Origin: Sipunculus nudus
Lineage: Eukaryota > Annelida > Sipuncula > Golfingiida > Sipunculidae
Reading direction: 5' to 3'
Length of the DNA stretch: 64,000 bases
NCBI GenBank assembly: GCA_026874595.1
Contig: CM049308.1
Location: 96,210,624 to 96,274,623 of the forward strand
Shown: piece by piece, positions 61,480-64,000 of the stretch
Numbering within the stretch: the stretch's first letter is position 1
Layout: every line of letters begins with the position of its first letter
Notes under the pieces: generated by a model
Database searches by the model: none
Told to the model about the DNA's origin: nothing
What the model saw: only the letters and a program-made list of their open reading frames with translations
Made by a program: the position numbers and the translations under genes

Positions 61480-62765
61480 TCCTGTGACCTTGATCTTTTT
61501 AAAGATGTGTCCTGTGACCTTGATCTTTGACCTCATGACCCCAAAATCAATTCGCGTCTTGCTTTTCCAATGGGTCAAATACAAGTCAAGTTTGAAATCC
61601 ATACATCAATAAAAGAAGGAATTATCATCCAGAAACTAATTTTTGGACAGATGGCTCCTGTGACCTTCACCTTTGACCTTGTGACCTCAAAATTGATAGG
61701 GTTCTTCCTCTCTTGGCAGGTGAACTATATGTGCAAGATGAAAGATCTGAGATGAAATGTTTGGCTGAAAATGCATCCACATCTTTTTAAAGACTTGTCC
61801 TGTGAATTTGACCTTTGACCTCATGACCCCAAAATCATTTGGGTCTTCCTTTTCCAATGGGACATAAACAAGTCAAGTTTGAAATCCATACATCAATAAA
61901 AGTAGGAATTATCATCCAGAAACTAATATTTGGACAGATGGCTCCTGTGACTTTCATCTTTGACCTTGTGACCTCAAAATTGATAGGGATCTTCCACTCT
62001 TGGCAGGTAAACTATATGTGCAAGATGAAAGATCTGAGATGAATTGTTTGGCTGAAAATGCATCCACAATCTTTTTTAAGATGTGTCCTGTGACTTTGAC
62101 CTTTGACCTTTGACCTCATGACCCCAAAATCAATTCAGATCTTGCTTTTCCAATGGGTCATACACAAGTCAAGTTTGAAATCTATACATCAATAAAAGCA
62201 GGAATTATCATCCAGAAACTAATTGTTGGACAGATGGCTCCTGTGACCTTCACCTTTGACCTTGTGACCTCAAAATTGATAGGGTTCTTCCTCTTGGCAG
62301 GTGAACTATATGTGCAAGATGAAAGATCTGAGATGAAATGTTTGGCTGAAAATGCATCCACATCTTTTTAAAGATGTGTCCTGTGACCTTGACCTTTGAC
62401 CTCATGACCCCAAAATCAATTTGGGTCTTGCTTTTCCAATGGGACATAAACAAGTCAAGTTTGAAATCCATACATCAATAAAAGAAGGAATTATCATCCA
62501 GAAACTAATTTTTGGACAGATGGCTCCTGTGACCTTCACCTTTGACCTTGTGACCTCAAAATTGATAGGGGTCTTCCACTCTTGGCAGGTAAACTATATG
62601 TGCAAGATGAAAGATCTTAGATGAATTGTTTGGCTGAAAATGCATCCACAATCTTTTTAAAGAGGTTTCCTGTGACCTTGACCTTTGACCTCATGACCCT
62701 AGAACCTATAGGGTTCTTACTTTAGTGGTGGGCCATACATAAGTCATGTTTGAAATCCATATGGC
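61480..62765 (+). repeat. ~288-bp tandem repeat, about 4.5 copies, rich in TGACCT
   Basis: The anchor CAAGTCAAGTTTGAAATC occurs at 61582, 61869, 62165 and 62451, and a decayed version near 62739. Each unit has TTGACCTCATGACCCCAAAA, a GGACAGATGGCTCCTGTGAC block and a GTGCAAGATGAAAGATCT block. The short similar frames (61570-61755, 61839-62042, 62153-62371, 62421-62624) are the same frame of successive units and have stops at each unit end; I do not regard them as genes. Confidence 0.93.
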
Positions 62766-62795
62766 TATCAACACTGGAGATATCATAAGAGGTGT

Positions 62796-63363
62796 GTGAT
62801 TTTCACCATATATGGCAATATTCAAGGTCAAGGCCACTATCATAGGAAAGGTCATGACCCCAATTTAAATAAACATCATCCCATAACCCATACCTATGTA
62901 TATGCATAATATAAAAGAAATCTGTCCAATAGTTGTCGACTTATAATGCTCACAGTACTGTAAGGTGGCAATTTTGGGGGTATTAAACGGCACGAAAACA
63001 AGTAAAGAATAATAGGTGGCGCCACCAGTTTCTGGAACATGACAAACCTATCCATGATCTTCCATCAACTTGATTTTGGGATAAATCCATGCAAGATTTC
63101 TTGAGATATTAAAGAATTTGTGTGATTTTCCCCAAAATTGGACCTATTCAAGGTCAAGGACACTCTCCTAGTAAAGGTCGTGACCTCATTTTAAATAGGC
63201 GTCGTCCTCTTACCCATATCTATACATATACCAAGTTTGGTAACGTTCCGTGAAATATTTTTTGGGTTATCGCGCCAACAAGATTTATATGCGGCGGCGG
63301 CGGCGACGGCGGGAAAACATAGGAAAACATAGTATCCCTCAACTTTGTCTGGGGATACAATAA
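62796..63363 (+). mobile_element. Second, shorter copy of the 58611-59552 element
   Basis: It shares CATATATGGCAATATTCAAG, TAATGCTCACAGTACTGT, GGTGGCGCCACCAGTTTCTG and the closing hairpin (GTATCCCT...GGGGATAC, 63332-63358) in the same orientation. It carries about two internal units. A GGCGGC-rich tract (63291-63313) precedes the terminal hairpin. Confidence 0.7.
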
Positions 63364-64000
63364 TATAACAATGTCAGGTTTCAGACAGATCCATCCTTGG
63401 GTCTCACGGGAGTTCTTCCAAGATAAATGCAGCAGGGACGTAAATGGCATGAAAACAGTATCCACAAAACTCTTTTGGCAGATACAACAATACCAGCTGA
63501 TTTTGGGATTAACATAAGTTTAGGCTATACATGTGATTTACGAGTTTGATGTGACCATGTTTAGGTGTCACTTGGGTAACATTTTATATCATCATCATAC
63601 AGACATGACTAACACAGTAAGCAGGTGATGCGGGGCTTGTAATATGTAGGGGTACCTGACAAAAGAACAAAATATATTTAAAGAATGTGTAGAACATTTA
63701 TGCATGGTTTGGTGTGGTTTATATGGAGTCTTTCAACTGAGGGTGTGTGCTTGCTTCCTCCTGGTCCGTGATTATGACTTTCCATGAACTGATAATTCAT
63801 ATTTACCACAACAATCTGGCACAAGTTTGTTTTCATAGGATCCTGTGGTGTGATATGACATGGTCTACTTGGTATAAATGAATTCTGTAGATCAAATAAT
63901 GATACATACATATATATGTATATACTTTTCAAATATTTTTTTAGATCTACATGACTGGGCATTGCCACCCACTTCCCATCCAGTCATTTTGTATCCTTGT
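63364..64000. other. No feature recognised
   Basis: Unique-looking sequence. The minus-strand frames at 63220-63465 and 63678-63968 show no recognisable domain and the first overlaps repeat sequence. Confidence 0.5.

Noticed and set aside
61570-62624. Four similar short plus-strand frames (MGHKQVKFEIHTSIK type) as a gene family
   Set aside because: They are the same frame of successive 288-bp repeat units with stops in each; the similarity is explained by tandem duplication.

Overview
This is eukaryotic DNA, most likely from a mollusc or other lophotrochozoan (inference from AT-rich, repeat-dense introns and from interspersed elements with terminal GACGGAC runs). No bacterial-style genes are present. 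The only protein-coding gene I can support is the 5' part of an EHBP1 (EH domain-binding protein 1) orthologue on the minus strand. Four coding exons can be read and join in phase: 59754-59854 (start codon), 4477-4534, 2928-3077 and 1334-1515. Together they encode about 163 residues, which is essentially the N-terminal C2 (NT-C2) domain. Identification rests on residue-by-residue resemblance to vertebrate EHBP1 (MSVWKRLQRVGK, IVWTRRNRRKSS, EFEDKEWTFV, LSCVFIREGKAT). A 5'UTR segment with a splice acceptor lies at 59855-59933, so a further non-coding exon probably lies upstream. Later exons lie beyond position 1.

The first coding intron (4535-59753) is about 55 kb and holds most of the window. 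Reading upward on the plus strand, it has: a 47-bp minisatellite built from the exon 2 splice acceptor (4521-5345); a ~45-50-bp minisatellite with a GTACCTAGGTAC palindrome (5346-7170); an intact-looking non-autonomous LTR retrotransposon with near-identical 788/789-bp LTRs and a 4-bp target duplication (8585-13019); a small inverted-repeat element (14378-15227); a 17-bp minisatellite (15504-15846); a repeat element copy A (16469-19585); a ~36.6-kb satellite array (19712-56320); repeat element copy B in the same orientation (56704-58582); and an element ending in a hairpin (58611-59552).

The satellite is the standout. Its ~60-bp monomers carry two dyads, CTAGGTCACCTAG and TCAGTATACTGA. The left domain (19712-24420) is nearly homogeneous monomers. 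The central domain (24421-54960) is a higher-order array with a 244-bp tetramer, an exact 8,309-bp super-period and, further right, an exact 4,521-bp super-period. The right domain (54961-56320) is a 240-bp tetramer. Such nested organisation is best known from centromeric satellites, yet here it lies in an intron of a conserved gene.

The two smaller introns (1516-2927 and 3078-4476) are also filled with tandem repeats reaching almost to the exon edges, some of which copy splice-site sequence. Upstream of the start-codon exon (60485-63363) are two further tandem families, one rich in directly repeated TGACCT nuclear-receptor half-sites. No tRNA, rRNA or CRISPR array was recognised. All work was by eye; copy numbers are estimates from length and period.
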